Of a DNA stretch of 40,004 nt, positions 1 to 9,556 are shown one piece after another. A model generated the notes under the pieces. That model saw nothing but the letters and a program-made list of their open reading frames with translations. It was not told the origin of the DNA and did not search any database. The translations under genes and the position numbers were made by a program. Numbering within the stretch: the first letter of the stretch is position 1; each line of letters starts with the position of its first letter. The stretch is from the NCBI GenBank assembly GCA_023134145.1, contig JAGLUW010000029.1, positions 1 through 40,004 on the forward strand, read 5' to 3'. The DNA comes from Sulfuriflexus sp. Lineage in GTDB: Bacteria; Pseudomonadota; Gammaproteobacteria; AKS1.

Positions 1-1855
<1,855 letters not shown>

Positions 1856-1864
1856 AGACGCCAT

Positions 1865-1870
1865 ATTATA
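1865..1870 (-). promoter_or_regulatory. thiC: -10 box of the thiC promoter
   Basis: A perfect TATAAT reads leftward here. It would place the transcription start near 1857-1859, just before the P1 strand of the riboswitch at 1855, which is the expected geometry. No good -35 hexamer is visible 16-18 bp upstream (TGCTGG at best), so an activator or an atypical promoter is possible. Confidence 0.6.
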
Positions 1871-2073
1871 GGATGCTTAGCGCGACTACCAGCAGAGTAA
1901 TTAAAGACCTTATGAATCATAGACCTATGATTTTCAGGGGTTATTGTTCACAAGTGTTCCCACGCCGTGGCCTATGTGCCCATAAGCATTTCCATTGCTG
2001 AAGTACTTGCTTGAATGGGCGAAACTTCATACTCTTTTGACCGTTCTAAAAATGCTTTTACGGGGAAATAACA

Positions 2074-2736
2074 ATGAACAACACGGATCACCAACTCGCA
2101 CGCCATAATATGGTCGTACAACAAATTCGTCCCTGTAATGTGAATGATGAACACTTGCTTGGCCTTCTTGAAAGCGTGCCTCGTGAAAACTTTGTTCCTG
2201 CGGATTGTGAAGGTCTTGCCTTTGCTGATACCGAGATTCCTCTTGGTCACGGCCAGTGCATGATGAAACCGCTGGTTGAAGCCAATATGCTGGAAGCACT
2301 TGATGTGCAGCCAACCGAAACGGTGTTGGAAATTGGTACGGGTAGTGGCTTTGTGACTGCATTACTCGCGAAATCAGCTCGCCATGTACACAGTATTGAG
2401 ATTAACCCTGAACTTAGCGTTGCTGCTGCACATAATCTTGAGCAACTTGGCATTGTTAATGTCAGCTTGGAAGTGGGTGATGCCTGTAAGGACACAGCGA
2501 ATAACGGTACCTATGACGTGATTGCCGTTACAGGTTCACTGCCTCTGTTAGAAGAACGCTTTCAGCAAAGCCTTAAGATTGGTGGCCGCCTGTTTGTGAT
2601 TATTGGTGAAGCACCGGCAATGGAAGCGGTATTGATTACCCGCGTTTCTGAAAATGAATGGCAGCATAAATCGCTATTTGAAACGAATATTGCAGCACTG
2701 CAAAACGCCCCAGCTCCACAACACTTCGAATTTTAA
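2074..2736 (+). CDS. Protein-L-isoaspartate O-methyltransferase family protein (Pcm-like)
   Basis: A 220-residue protein with the PCMT fold. N-terminal residues 1-45 (RHNMVVQQIRP, then ESVPRENFVP) match the usual start of the family. The region around residues 55-75 (IPLGHGQCMMKPLVEANMLEAL) corresponds to the substrate-loop block, and SAM motif I is VLEIGTGSGF at 84-93. The acidic residue closing strand 2 is in HSIEIN. True Pcm enzymes methylate isoaspartyl residues in damaged proteins, using SAM, in the cytosol. Copies next to tolC are common in gammaproteobacteria and are often only distant Pcm paralogues, so the repair activity is inferred. A GGGGAA sequence lies about 10 bases upstream of the ATG. 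It is divergent from thiC and stands before the rhodanese-tolC pair, from which it is separated by a promoter-like box and a long leader. Confidence 0.85.
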   Translation: MNNTDHQLARHNMVVQQIRPCNVNDEHLLGLLESVPRENFVPADCEGLAFADTEIPLGHGQCMMKPLVEANMLEALDVQPTETVLEIGTGSGFVTALLAKSARHVHSIEINPELSVAAAHNLEQLGIVNVSLEVGDACKDTANNGTYDVIAVTGSLPLLEERFQQSLKIGGRLFVIIGEAPAMEAVLITRVSENEWQHKSLFETNIAALQNAPAPQHFEF

Positions 2737-2768
2737 ACGCTTAATACAAAAAATCAGGCTTTTTTCGG

Positions 2769-2774
2769 TATAAT
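2769..2774 (+). promoter_or_regulatory. -10 box of a putative rhodanese-tolC promoter
   Basis: A TATAAT hexamer just downstream of the Pcm-like gene. The start of transcription would fall near 2781, giving a leader of about 163 nt before the rhodanese GTG at 2944. The sequence 17 bp upstream (ACAAAA) is a poor -35 element, so this rests on the -10 box and position only. Confidence 0.4.
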
Positions 2775-2780
2775 CCTAAT

Positions 2781-2943
2781 TCACAGGCATTTTCCTGTTG
2801 CCCTGACGCTGGAAGCGTAGGGTACTCACAATGACCAGAACCTACGGAGTAGGTTTAGGAAATCCCTAATGATGCTCGAAGAGCTTCTAGGGAGAACCCG
2901 ATAGGGTTCTGTGAGATGAACATTATGCTCGAAGAGGTTCTAA
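2781..2943 (+). promoter_or_regulatory. Candidate structured 5' leader (unidentified cis-regulatory RNA) of rhodanese-tolC
   Basis: The leader folds by eye into consecutive hairpins. They are ACAGG/CCTGT (2783-2787 with 2794-2798); a 9-bp stem with one bulged G and a GGA triloop (2801-2822); then a multibranch domain closed by CTCACA (2825-2830) with TGTGAG (2910-2915). That domain holds AACCTAC-GGA-GTAGGTT (2839-2855), TCCCTA...TAGGGA (2863-2868 with 2888-2893) capped by GCTC-GAA-GAGC (2874-2884), and GAACCC-GATA-GGGTTC (2894-2909). AGAACCT (2837-2843) is also exactly complementary to AGGTTCT (2935-2941), which includes the GAGG Shine-Dalgarno at 2934-2937; AGAACC at 2893-2898 can make the same contact. 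That allows a switch between open and sequestered ribosome sites. I match it to no riboswitch class I know. GGA in loops could also indicate CsrA/RsmA binding. Confidence 0.5.
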
Positions 2944-2957
2944 GTGAAAGAATTTAG
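2831..2957 (+). other. Three tiny overlapping reading frames in the tolC-operon leader (possible leader peptides)
   Basis: Frame 1 (2831-2869) reads MTRTYGVGLGNP, with AGGG 8 bases upstream. Frame 2 (2869-2904) reads MMLEELLGRTR; its ATG overlaps the stop of frame 1 as TAATG, and AGGA lies 8 bases upstream. Frame 3 (2916-2957) reads MNIMLEEVLSERI and runs across the GTG start of the rhodanese. Frames 2 and 3 share the MLEE(L/V)L stretch because the DNA is duplicated there. Short frames occur by chance, so translation is a hypothesis. The spacing of ribosome-site-like sequences and the one-base stop/start overlap make it worth testing. Confidence 0.25.
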
Positions 2958-3264
2958 CGCCACTCAATTACACAATTTTTTAAAGGATAACGAGTGCGAG
3001 CCACTGCTTCTCGATGTGCGTGAAGAGTGGGAGTTTGATCGTTGTAATATTGATGGTTCGGTATTGATTCCCATGGGGCAAATCCCCAACCAACTCGACG
3101 AACTCGACCCAGACCGTGTTATTGTTGTGATCTGTCATCATGGTATTCGAAGCCGCCATATCGGGATTTATCTCGAAAGCGAAGGTTTTGAGAGTATTAT
3201 TAATCTAAGCGGTGGTGTAGATGCATGGGCGCGCGATGTTGATGTGAACATGGCGACTTATTAG
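2944..3264 (+). CDS. Rhodanese-domain sulfurtransferase
   Basis: A single rhodanese domain fills this 106-residue cytosolic protein. It shows the usual start (MKEFSATQLHNFL), the LLLDVREEWEFDRCNIDGS block at 21-39 containing the DVRE motif, the active-site loop CHHGIRS with Cys64 and Arg69 (CX5R), and the C-terminal LSGGVDAWA signature at 88-96. Such proteins carry a persulfide on the cysteine and transfer sulfur to acceptors; the acceptor here is unknown. The start is GTG, preceded directly by an in-frame TAA at 2941-2943, so it cannot begin further upstream. GAGG at 2934-2937 serves as ribosome site. tolC follows 20 bases after its stop, so the two are probably co-transcribed under the leader described above. 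Confidence 0.92.
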   Translation: MKEFSATQLHNFLKDNECEPLLLDVREEWEFDRCNIDGSVLIPMGQIPNQLDELDPDRVIVVICHHGIRSRHIGIYLESEGFESIINLSGGVDAWARDVDVNMATY

Positions 3265-3284
3265 TAGTTTTTAAGGATATCAGC

Positions 3285-4601
3285 ATGAATTTTCGTTTAG
3301 CCTCAAGTTGTTTAATAGTTGCATTAGCACTACCCGGTAGCGCTATGGCCGGTGGCTTACTTGATAATTACCTGCTTGCACGTAATAACGACCCACAACT
3401 AAAAGCTGCCGATGCAACCCGTCTTGCTCAAGCCGAAACCAAAGACCAAAGTGTTGCACTGTTATTACCGAATATTTCTATCTCTGCCAACACGGATGAT
3501 GTCTCAACACGCTCTGCGAGTAATTTTGCGTTTAACCCGTCACGAGACGAAGGTTATAACAGCCACGGTTACAGTCTGACATTACGCCAACCGGTGTATC
3601 ACCATGATTATTGGGTTGGCCTGCGCCAAGCCGATGCGACCGTCGCGCAAGCCGAGGCTGATTACGGTACGGCGAAACAAGACCTGATGATTCGTCTTGC
3701 CAGTGGTTATTTTGATCTGCTTGCTGCACAAGACAACCTTGATTTTGCACGCGCTGAAAAAGAAGCCACCGCACGCCAACTAGAACAAGCCAAACAACGT
3801 TTCGAAGTGGGATTGATTGCCATTACTGATGTGCATGAAGCACAAGCGCAATATGACTTAACCGTGGCACAAGAAATCGGTGCAGATAACCTGCTTGCCA
3901 ATGCCCGTGAAGCCTTGCAAGAAATCACAGGGCAATACGAACAAGCTCCTCAACTGTTACAAGACGAAATCCCGTTACTAAGCCCGGACCCAACCGATAT
4001 TGAACAATGGGTGAAGAAAGCGACGGATCAAAATTTAGGATTAAAGTCTGCGCAGTTTGCACGGCAAGTTGCCAGTGAAGAAACTAATCGTCAGCGCTCG
4101 GGGCACTACCCTACCCTGGATATTGTTGCCAGTCGCTCTGATTCTATTTCCAGAAGTGTCGTTGGCGGTGAAACGGATACCGACCGAATTTCTTTACAGT
4201 TAAACGTACCGATCTTTGCTGGTGGTGCTGTTAGCTCGCGCACTCGACAAGCGGCTTACCGCGCCGAAGCAGCTAAACAAAATCTGCTACAAACACGACG
4301 TAGTGTTGTACGCCAAACACGTAATGCCTACCTTGGTGTAATCGCTGAAATCAGCCGTGTTAATGCCTTACGTCAAGCCGTGATTTCAAGCGCCAAAGCG
4401 AATGAAGCAACCCAAGCGGGTTTTGAAGTGGGAACACGTACGATTGTAGATGTGCTGTTAAGCCAACGAGAATTATTCCGTGCTAAACGAGATCATGCTC
4501 GTTCACGTTATGATTATATTTTGAATACCCTGCGCTTGAAGCAAGCGGCTGGTTCACTGGCTCAAGTAGATATTGAAGCTATTGATAAGTGGTTAAAATA
4601 A
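3285..4601 (+). CDS. tolC: TolC family outer-membrane efflux channel
   Basis: TolC trimers form the outer-membrane and periplasmic exit duct of tripartite drug pumps and type I secretion systems. The protein is 438 residues with a clear Sec signal peptide ending near residue 22 (LALPGSAMA, then GG). After it comes LLDNYLLARNNDPQLKAADATR, typical of the first outer-membrane-efflux repeat. Two long helical, Ala/Gln-rich repeats follow, with the usual FEVGLIAITDVHEAQAQYD and FEVGTRTIVDVLLSQRELF motifs at the equivalent position of each half. AAGGAT lies 9 bases before the ATG. It follows the rhodanese closely and is convergent with waaA across a palindromic repeat. Length and architecture are complete, with nothing truncated. 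Confidence 0.95.
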   Translation: MNFRLASSCLIVALALPGSAMAGGLLDNYLLARNNDPQLKAADATRLAQAETKDQSVALLLPNISISANTDDVSTRSASNFAFNPSRDEGYNSHGYSLTLRQPVYHHDYWVGLRQADATVAQAEADYGTAKQDLMIRLASGYFDLLAAQDNLDFARAEKEATARQLEQAKQRFEVGLIAITDVHEAQAQYDLTVAQEIGADNLLANAREALQEITGQYEQAPQLLQDEIPLLSPDPTDIEQWVKKATDQNLGLKSAQFARQVASEETNRQRSGHYPTLDIVASRSDSISRSVVGGETDTDRISLQLNVPIFAGGAVSSRTRQAAYRAEAAKQNLLQTRRSVVRQTRNAYLGVIAEISRVNALRQAVISSAKANEATQAGFEVGTRTIVDVLLSQRELFRAKRDHARSRYDYILNTLRLKQAAGSLAQVDIEAIDKWLK

Positions 4602-4606
4602 ACGCC

Positions 4607-4691
4607 GTCATTGCGAGCCAATCTCTCATGGCGAAGCAATCCATAACATCAAAACCTAGATTGCCACGTTGCTATCGCAACTCGCAATGAC
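4607..4691. repeat. REP-like palindromic intergenic repeat, probable bidirectional terminator
   Basis: GTCATTGCGAG (4607-4617) is matched exactly by CTCGCAATGAC (4681-4691). Inside, GCAATC (4636-4641) pairs with GATTGC (4659-4664). This TCATTGCGAG...GAAGCAATCC pattern resembles dispersed palindromic repeats seen in many bacterial genomes. It fills the whole gap between the convergent tolC and waaA genes, so it may also end transcription from both sides. Confidence 0.75.
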
Positions 4692-4701
4692 AGATTAAGA
4701 T

Positions 4702-5979
4702 CTAGTTCACTGACACCTTCTCATCAATCAATGTAAGTAATCTTTCCATTGCTCCGCGATTGCGTTGCACTACTGCATAAGCATTTTCACCGCGCTCTCC
4801 TCGCAAAGTAGAATCACGTAAGTAATCTAATACCGTTGCAGCAAGTTGCTCACTATCATTGATGATAGTCAGCGCTTCTCGCTCACGTAACATACGCGTC
4901 ACTTCAGAAAAGTTATACAGTGATGGCCCCATGATCACGGGTAAGCCTAAGGCAGCAGCCTCAATTGGATTTTGCCCACCGGTTGCTACCAAGCTACCTC
5001 CGATAAAGGCCACATCCGCTGCGGCATAAAATAAGGTGAGATCACCCATGGTGTCACCGAGATAAATATCAACATCTTCATCACAAGGCTTATGCTCACT
5101 ACGGCGTTGTATTTTATAACCACGTTTCTCACACAATGCCGCAACACTGTCAAAACGCTCAGGGTGGCGTGGCACTAAAACTAATAGGGCTTCAGGTCGC
5201 GCATGACATACTTGTGCGAAGGCATCGAGAATTTGTTCGTCTTCACCTTGGCGTGTACTTGCTGCGATCCAAATACTGCGATTCACACCCCAGTCGCGGC
5301 GCAGCACTTCACCTTGTTCTTTAATGCTGGCAGGAAGATGCATGTCGAACTTAACGCTACCGGTTACATGTACTGAATCCAGCTTTGCGCCCAAGCCAAT
5401 TAAACGAGCGGCATCGTTTTGTGATTGTGCCGCAACCAAATTAATTTGGCTCATAACGTGACGCATGAAACTGCCGAGCTTGGCATAACCATTTGCTGAA
5501 CGTTGCGACATACGAGCATTGGCGAGTACTACGGGCACATTGCCCGTATTACAGGCATGAATAATATTTGGCCAAATTTCTGTTTCCATAAAAATGGCTA
5601 TCGAGGGTTTCATAGCGTTCATGAAACGCCCAACTGCACATGGAACATCATAAGGTGCATAGACATGTATGACTTCATCGCCCAGCGATTCTTTGATACG
5701 TGTTGAGCCGGTAGGTGTGGTGGTTGTAACTAATACGGGATGATTGGGAAAGCGTTCTTTTAATTTTTGAATCATTGGCAAGGCAGCTTGCGCTTCACCT
5801 ACTGATACAGCATGGATCCAGATAGGACCATCTTTAACTTCAAGATCATAGAAGCCAAAACGTTCAGCCCAACGATCACGATAAGCGGGTGCACGACGAC
5901 CGCGCCAATATAGGTAAGCTAAATAAAGTGGTGTCAGTAAATAGAGAACTGCACTATAAAGATAACGAAGCCAGTTCAT
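4702..5979 (-). CDS. waaA: 3-deoxy-D-manno-octulosonic acid (Kdo) transferase WaaA
   Basis: WaaA links Kdo from CMP-Kdo to the lipid A precursor at the inner face of the inner membrane, the first step of core assembly. The 425-residue length is normal. An N-terminal membrane anchor spans about residues 8-26, followed by the arginine-rich YWRGRRAPAYRDRWAERFG block. The catalytic glutamate lies in WIHAVSVGEAQAA (Glu62), then METEIWPN near 131-138. The C-terminal GT-B domain has GGSLVATGGQNPIEAAALG for nucleotide-sugar binding. It is the last gene of hldE-hldD-waaA, starting 15 bases after the hldD stop, with a weak ribosome site. Whether it adds one or two Kdo residues cannot be read from the sequence. 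Confidence 0.96.
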   Translation of the reverse strand: MNWLRYLYSAVLYLLTPLYLAYLYWRGRRAPAYRDRWAERFGFYDLEVKDGPIWIHAVSVGEAQAALPMIQKLKERFPNHPVLVTTTTPTGSTRIKESLGDEVIHVYAPYDVPCAVGRFMNAMKPSIAIFMETEIWPNIIHACNTGNVPVVLANARMSQRSANGYAKLGSFMRHVMSQINLVAAQSQNDAARLIGLGAKLDSVHVTGSVKFDMHLPASIKEQGEVLRRDWGVNRSIWIAASTRQGEDEQILDAFAQVCHARPEALLVLVPRHPERFDSVAALCEKRGYKIQRRSEHKPCDEDVDIYLGDTMGDLTLFYAAADVAFIGGSLVATGGQNPIEAAALGLPVIMGPSLYNFSEVTRMLREREALTIINDSEQLAATVLDYLRDSTLRGERGENAYAVVQRNRGAMERLLTLIDEKVSVN

Positions 5980-5994
5980 TGGGATAGGTTTCTA

Positions 5995-6945
5995 TTAGCC
6001 TTTCGCGTTAAGAACTTTCATATATTCAGCAACGCCCTGCTCAACGGTTTTAAAGTCTTGGGCATAACCCGCATCACGCAACTTGGTGATATTGGCTTCG
6101 GTAAAACTTTGGTAGCAACCTTTAAGGTGATCTGGGAACGGAATATATTCAATGTGGCCTTTGCCATGATGAGCAATCACCGAATTGGCAACATCATTAA
6201 ATGATTGTGCCTTGCCCGTACCCACATTAAAGATACCTGATGCTTTAGGGTTATCCATAAACCAAAGGTTCACATCGACAATATCACTGATGTAAATAAA
6301 ATCACGTAACTGACCGCCATCGTAGTGGCCGTCGGTGCCTTCAAATAACTTTGGATTCTCACCGGCATTAATTTGATTGTTTAAATGAAAAGCAACACTC
6401 GACATGCTGCCTTTATGTTGTTCACGTGGACCATAGACATTGAAGTAACGGAAACCAGCAATTTGAATATTGGCCTTGTCTAAGTAACCACGGACATATT
6501 GATCAAATTGAAATTTCGAATAGCCGTACATATTAAGCGGTGCTTCATTGGCACGGTCTTCAACAAAAACATTTCCGCCACCATAAACAGAAGCCGAAGA
6601 GGCGTATAAAAATGCTGCTTTTTGATCCATGCAGTAATGCAATAATGATTTCGAGTAGTCGTAGTTGTTATGCATAACATAACGACCGTCCCACTCTGTG
6701 GTAGAAGAACATGCGCCTTCGTGAAATATGGCATCTATCTTTGTGCCGAAATTATCGTTGGCTGCTATATATTTTAAAAAATCGTCTTGATCAAAGTAAT
6801 CGGCGATATCGCAGTCAGCAATATTACGGAATTTCTTACCATCAGTGAGATCGTCAACCACTATAATATCAGTGCGTCCGCGCTGATTAAGGGTCTTGAC
6901 GATGTTACTACCAATAAAGCCGGCGCCGCCGGTAACAATGATCAC
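5995..6945 (-). CDS. hldD: ADP-L-glycero-D-manno-heptose 6-epimerase HldD
   Basis: HldD inverts C6 of ADP-D,D-heptose to give the ADP-L,D-heptose used by the core heptosyltransferases. This 316-residue cytosolic protein is an extended short-chain dehydrogenase/reductase: the NADP-binding GGAGFIGS is at residues 6-13, the family block [15 protein letters not shown] at 73-87, and the catalytic Tyr140-x3-Lys144 in [10 protein letters not shown]. The [14 protein letters not shown] stretch is also typical. The start is GTG at 6945, with GGAGAG about 9 bases upstream; no ATG fits the family N-terminus better. It lies 28 bases after hldE and 15 before waaA in one operon. Confidence 0.97.
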   Translation of the reverse strand: MIIVTGGAGFIGSNIVKTLNQRGRTDIIVVDDLTDGKKFRNIADCDIADYFDQDDFLKYIAANDNFGTKIDAIFHEGACSSTTEWDGRYVMHNNYDYSKSLLHYCMDQKAAFLYASSASVYGGGNVFVEDRANEAPLNMYGYSKFQFDQYVRGYLDKANIQIAGFRYFNVYGPREQHKGSMSSVAFHLNNQINAGENPKLFEGTDGHYDGGQLRDFIYISDIVDVNLWFMDNPKASGIFNVGTGKAQSFNDVANSVIAHHGKGHIEYIPFPDHLKGCYQSFTEANITKLRDAGYAQDFKTVEQGVAEYMKVLNAKG

Positions 6946-6973
6946 TGTTGTACTCTCCGAGTATAAACTTTAA

Positions 6974-8419
6974 TTAATTTTCACTAACGTTGTTGCGAAT
7001 GCTTTCGACAATGCGTGTGGTTGATATGCCTTCTTTATAATCAAGCACGATCACTTCGCCACCTTGTTCTTGTACACAACTACCACCGGCGATGTCTTCT
7101 GGGCGATAGTCACCGCCTTTGATCAATACATCGGGTAATAATTTACAAATAAGTCTTTCTGGTGTGTCTTCACTAAATGCAACAACCCAATCAACACAAC
7201 CTAAACCGGCAAGTACTGCCATGCGTTGTTCGAGTGGATTAATTGGACGTTGTTCACCTTTTAGTCTTCGCACTGAATCATCGTCATTCACGGCGATGAT
7301 TAGGCGATCACCCATTTTACGTGCGGCCTCAAGATAACCGACATGCCCTGCATGTAAAATATCAAAACAGCCATTGGTCATGATGATGCGTTCGCCATGT
7401 TCACGGGCATCTTGAATAGCTTGTAATAAACTATCTTCGTCAATGCTACCGGTCGCGGTAGATTGCTGACTATATAAAGCACGACGAATTTCACTGACAC
7501 TGGCTGTTGCTGTACCGAGTTTACCAACCACAATACCTGCAGCGAGATTGGCTACTTGCATTGCTTGTTCTGGTTCTTGGCCAGCTGCAATACTTGCACC
7601 TAATGCGGCGATAACCGTATCACCTGCACCTGTTACGTCATAAACTTCCTGTGCTTGTGTTGGCACGTGCACTGGCAACTTGGCGTTACGCAATAAACTC
7701 ATGCCTTTGTCACTACGTGTTACCAGTAGAGAATCGATATCCATATTGCGACATAGCTCTTCGCCACGTTCAACAATATCAACTTCGTCTTTGCACTGGC
7801 CTACCACGCCTTCAAACTCAGATAGGTTCGGTGTAATCATGGTTGCACCACGATACGGATCAAAATTCTGACCTTTGGGATCAACTAAGACTGGCTTACT
7901 AGCGATACGCGCATGTTCAATCAATGCCGCCGCACCCGCGAGTGTGCCTTTACCATAATCTGACAATATAACCGCGTCAGCATCAGCGAGGTAACTACGG
8001 AATTGTTGTAATAGATCGGCTTGCTCAAATTCAGCAAAGCTATCTTCAAAATCGAGTCGAATTAATTGCTGGTGACGGCTAAGAACACGCAGCTTGGTAA
8101 TCGTAGGCAGGCCACCGATACGCAGGAAATGACATTCCACTCCGGCCTTTTCAAGGGTCTGTTGCAATGTATCTGCAGGTTCATCGTTACCCGTCACGCC
8201 TAATAAAGTAACCCGTGCACCGAGTGCCACAATATTCAAAGCCACATTGGCTGCGCCACCGGGACGCTCTTCGGCATCGACCACACGTACTACCGGTACG
8301 GGGGCTTCAGGCGAAATTCGTGAGGTATCACCATGCCAATAGCGATCGAGCATAATATCGCCGATCACGAGTACGTGTGCGCTTGAGAAATCAGGTAAAC
8401 TAAGTGTCATGTTTGTCAT
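6974..8419 (-). CDS. hldE: Bifunctional heptose 7-phosphate kinase / heptose 1-phosphate adenylyltransferase HldE
   Basis: A fused enzyme of 481 residues that performs two steps of ADP-heptose synthesis. The N-terminal ribokinase-type domain (about 12-320) phosphorylates D,D-heptose 7-phosphate at C1. It carries the substrate block RPGGAANVALN at 52-62 and the catalytic DVTGAGD at 261-267. The C-terminal nucleotidyltransferase domain (about 345-475) has TNGCFDILHAGH with the HxGH motif at 356-359 and adds AMP. Both halves look intact. The first ATG is at 8419; Met4 at 8410 is an alternative. It heads the hldE-hldD-waaA operon and is divergent from lpxL. Confidence 0.97.
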   Translation of the reverse strand: MTNMTLSLPDFSSAHVLVIGDIMLDRYWHGDTSRISPEAPVPVVRVVDAEERPGGAANVALNIVALGARVTLLGVTGNDEPADTLQQTLEKAGVECHFLRIGGLPTITKLRVLSRHQQLIRLDFEDSFAEFEQADLLQQFRSYLADADAVILSDYGKGTLAGAAALIEHARIASKPVLVDPKGQNFDPYRGATMITPNLSEFEGVVGQCKDEVDIVERGEELCRNMDIDSLLVTRSDKGMSLLRNAKLPVHVPTQAQEVYDVTGAGDTVIAALGASIAAGQEPEQAMQVANLAAGIVVGKLGTATASVSEIRRALYSQQSTATGSIDEDSLLQAIQDAREHGERIIMTNGCFDILHAGHVGYLEAARKMGDRLIIAVNDDDSVRRLKGEQRPINPLEQRMAVLAGLGCVDWVVAFSEDTPERLICKLLPDVLIKGGDYRPEDIAGGSCVQEQGGEVIVLDYKEGISTTRIVESIRNNVSEN

Positions 8420-8578
8420 GATCTGGCCGTAACTGTCGGCGATTATTGATAATTTCGCTTATAATAGCACAGCCGTGGGATGATTCATGGCTCTATAATT
8501 AATACAAAAATGATTGCATAAACAAGGTTTGAGCCTAATTGTAATGCTAGCGACAATAATGCCCCTCTTAGACCAAAT
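8420..8578. promoter_or_regulatory. Divergent promoter region between hldE and lpxL
   Basis: This AT-rich 159-bp gap must drive hldE leftward and lpxL rightward. TATAAT occurs on the plus strand at 8460-8465 and 8494-8499, and TATTAT on the minus strand at 8461-8466. None has a convincing -35 partner at 16-18 bp, so I mark only the region. Confidence 0.35.
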
Positions 8579-9556
8579 TTGGACTTTATTTTGAGTACCT
8601 CTGTCCCTTTTAAAGTCGGTGACTATGTCCACCCTCGTTATTGGTCACTTTGGCTTGGCCTCGGTGTCATGTGGCTAGTTGCGATGTTGCCCTACCGTGT
8701 ACAAATGGCTCTTGGCAGCCTAGTGGGCTGGTTTATGCACACCTTTGCCCGTGAACGCCGTACTTTCGCAACGATTAATCTCGAGCTGTGTTTTCCAGAA
8801 CAGAGCGCAATTCAACGTAAGCAATTACTCAGAAAACATTTTGATGCCCTTGGCAAAGGCATGATCGAGACCGCCATCGCTTGGTGGACACCGGCCAGTC
8901 GTTTAAAAAAATTACATAGTATTAAAGGGCTCGAGCATTTAGATGCTGCGCTTGGAAAAGGTAAGGGTGTAATCTTGCTTGGCGCACATTTTACTACGCT
9001 TGAGATCGGGGCGCGATTACTTGCTCTGCACCGTTCTTATACCGCCATGTACCGCGAACATAATAATCCCTTGTTCGATGCCATTATGCGACAACGTCGT
9101 GAAAGTTATTTTGCAGGTACACATGAAAGAAAAGATGTACGTGGAACCTTGCGTAGCCTAAAAGCGAATAAAGCCGTTTGGTATGCTGCCGATCAAGATT
9201 ATGGCCGAGCGCATAGTGTATTTGCTCCTTTCTTTGGTGTACCTGCAGCATTGATTACCGCCACTGCGCGTTTAGCTAAACTTTCTGGTGCACCTGTTGT
9301 GCCGTTTTTTCAAACACGACGTGAAGATGGCAGTGGATATGATCTTCACTTATTACCGCCATTAGAAAACTTCCCTTCTGATGATGATGTTGCAGATGCC
9401 ACTGCGATTAATCATGTTATTGAAGAAGAGATACGCCAACAACCTTCACAGTATTTATGGGTACATCGACGTTTTAAAACGCGACCTGAAGGCATGCAGC
9501 GTCCTTACCCACCACGTAAACGCCGTGTTCGTCGCAAGAAAGGTGGCGCCGTATGA
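8579..9556 (+). CDS. lpxL: Lipid A biosynthesis lauroyl acyltransferase LpxL
   Basis: LpxL adds a secondary acyl chain from acyl-ACP to Kdo2-lipid IVA at the inner membrane. The protein follows the family closely: VHPRYWSLWLGLGVMWLV (anchor, residues 18-35), NLELCFPE, the catalytic HX4E motif GAHFTTLE (His137, Glu142), YREHNNPLFD, WYAADQDYG, and the terminal WVHRRFKTRPEG block. The last 17 residues after that block are strongly basic (PPRKRRVRRKKGGAV) and extend past the usual end. The start is uncertain: the longest sensible frame begins with TTG at 8579, another TTG lies at 8591 with GGA eight bases before it, and no in-frame ATG fits. Its stop overlaps the next gene's start as ATGA. Confidence 0.92.
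   Translation: MDFILSTSVPFKVGDYVHPRYWSLWLGLGVMWLVAMLPYRVQMALGSLVGWFMHTFARERRTFATINLELCFPEQSAIQRKQLLRKHFDALGKGMIETAIAWWTPASRLKKLHSIKGLEHLDAALGKGKGVILLGAHFTTLEIGARLLALHRSYTAMYREHNNPLFDAIMRQRRESYFAGTHERKDVRGTLRSLKANKAVWYAADQDYGRAHSVFAPFFGVPAALITATARLAKLSGAPVVPFFQTRREDGSGYDLHLLPPLENFPSDDDVADATAINHVIEEEIRQQPSQYLWVHRRFKTRPEGMQRPYPPRKRRVRRKKGGAV

Noticed and set aside
1972..2495. Minus-strand open frames across the Pcm-like gene
   Set aside because: They are antisense shadows with no domain features or ribosome sites; the plus-strand methyltransferase explains the region.
2074..2736. Certain naming of the Pcm-like gene as pcm
   Set aside because: The tolC-linked copies are divergent paralogues; isoaspartate repair cannot be asserted from the sequence.
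2781..2943. The leader as a free CsrB/RsmY-type small RNA
   Set aside because: GGA loops fit, but there is no T-tract terminator and the structure runs into the rhodanese ribosome site, so a cis-acting leader is more likely.
2916..3264. MNIMLEEVLSERI as the true start of the rhodanese joined by a frameshift
   Set aside because: The GTG at 2944 gives a standard rhodanese N-terminus with its own GAGG, and the other frame ends at 2957.
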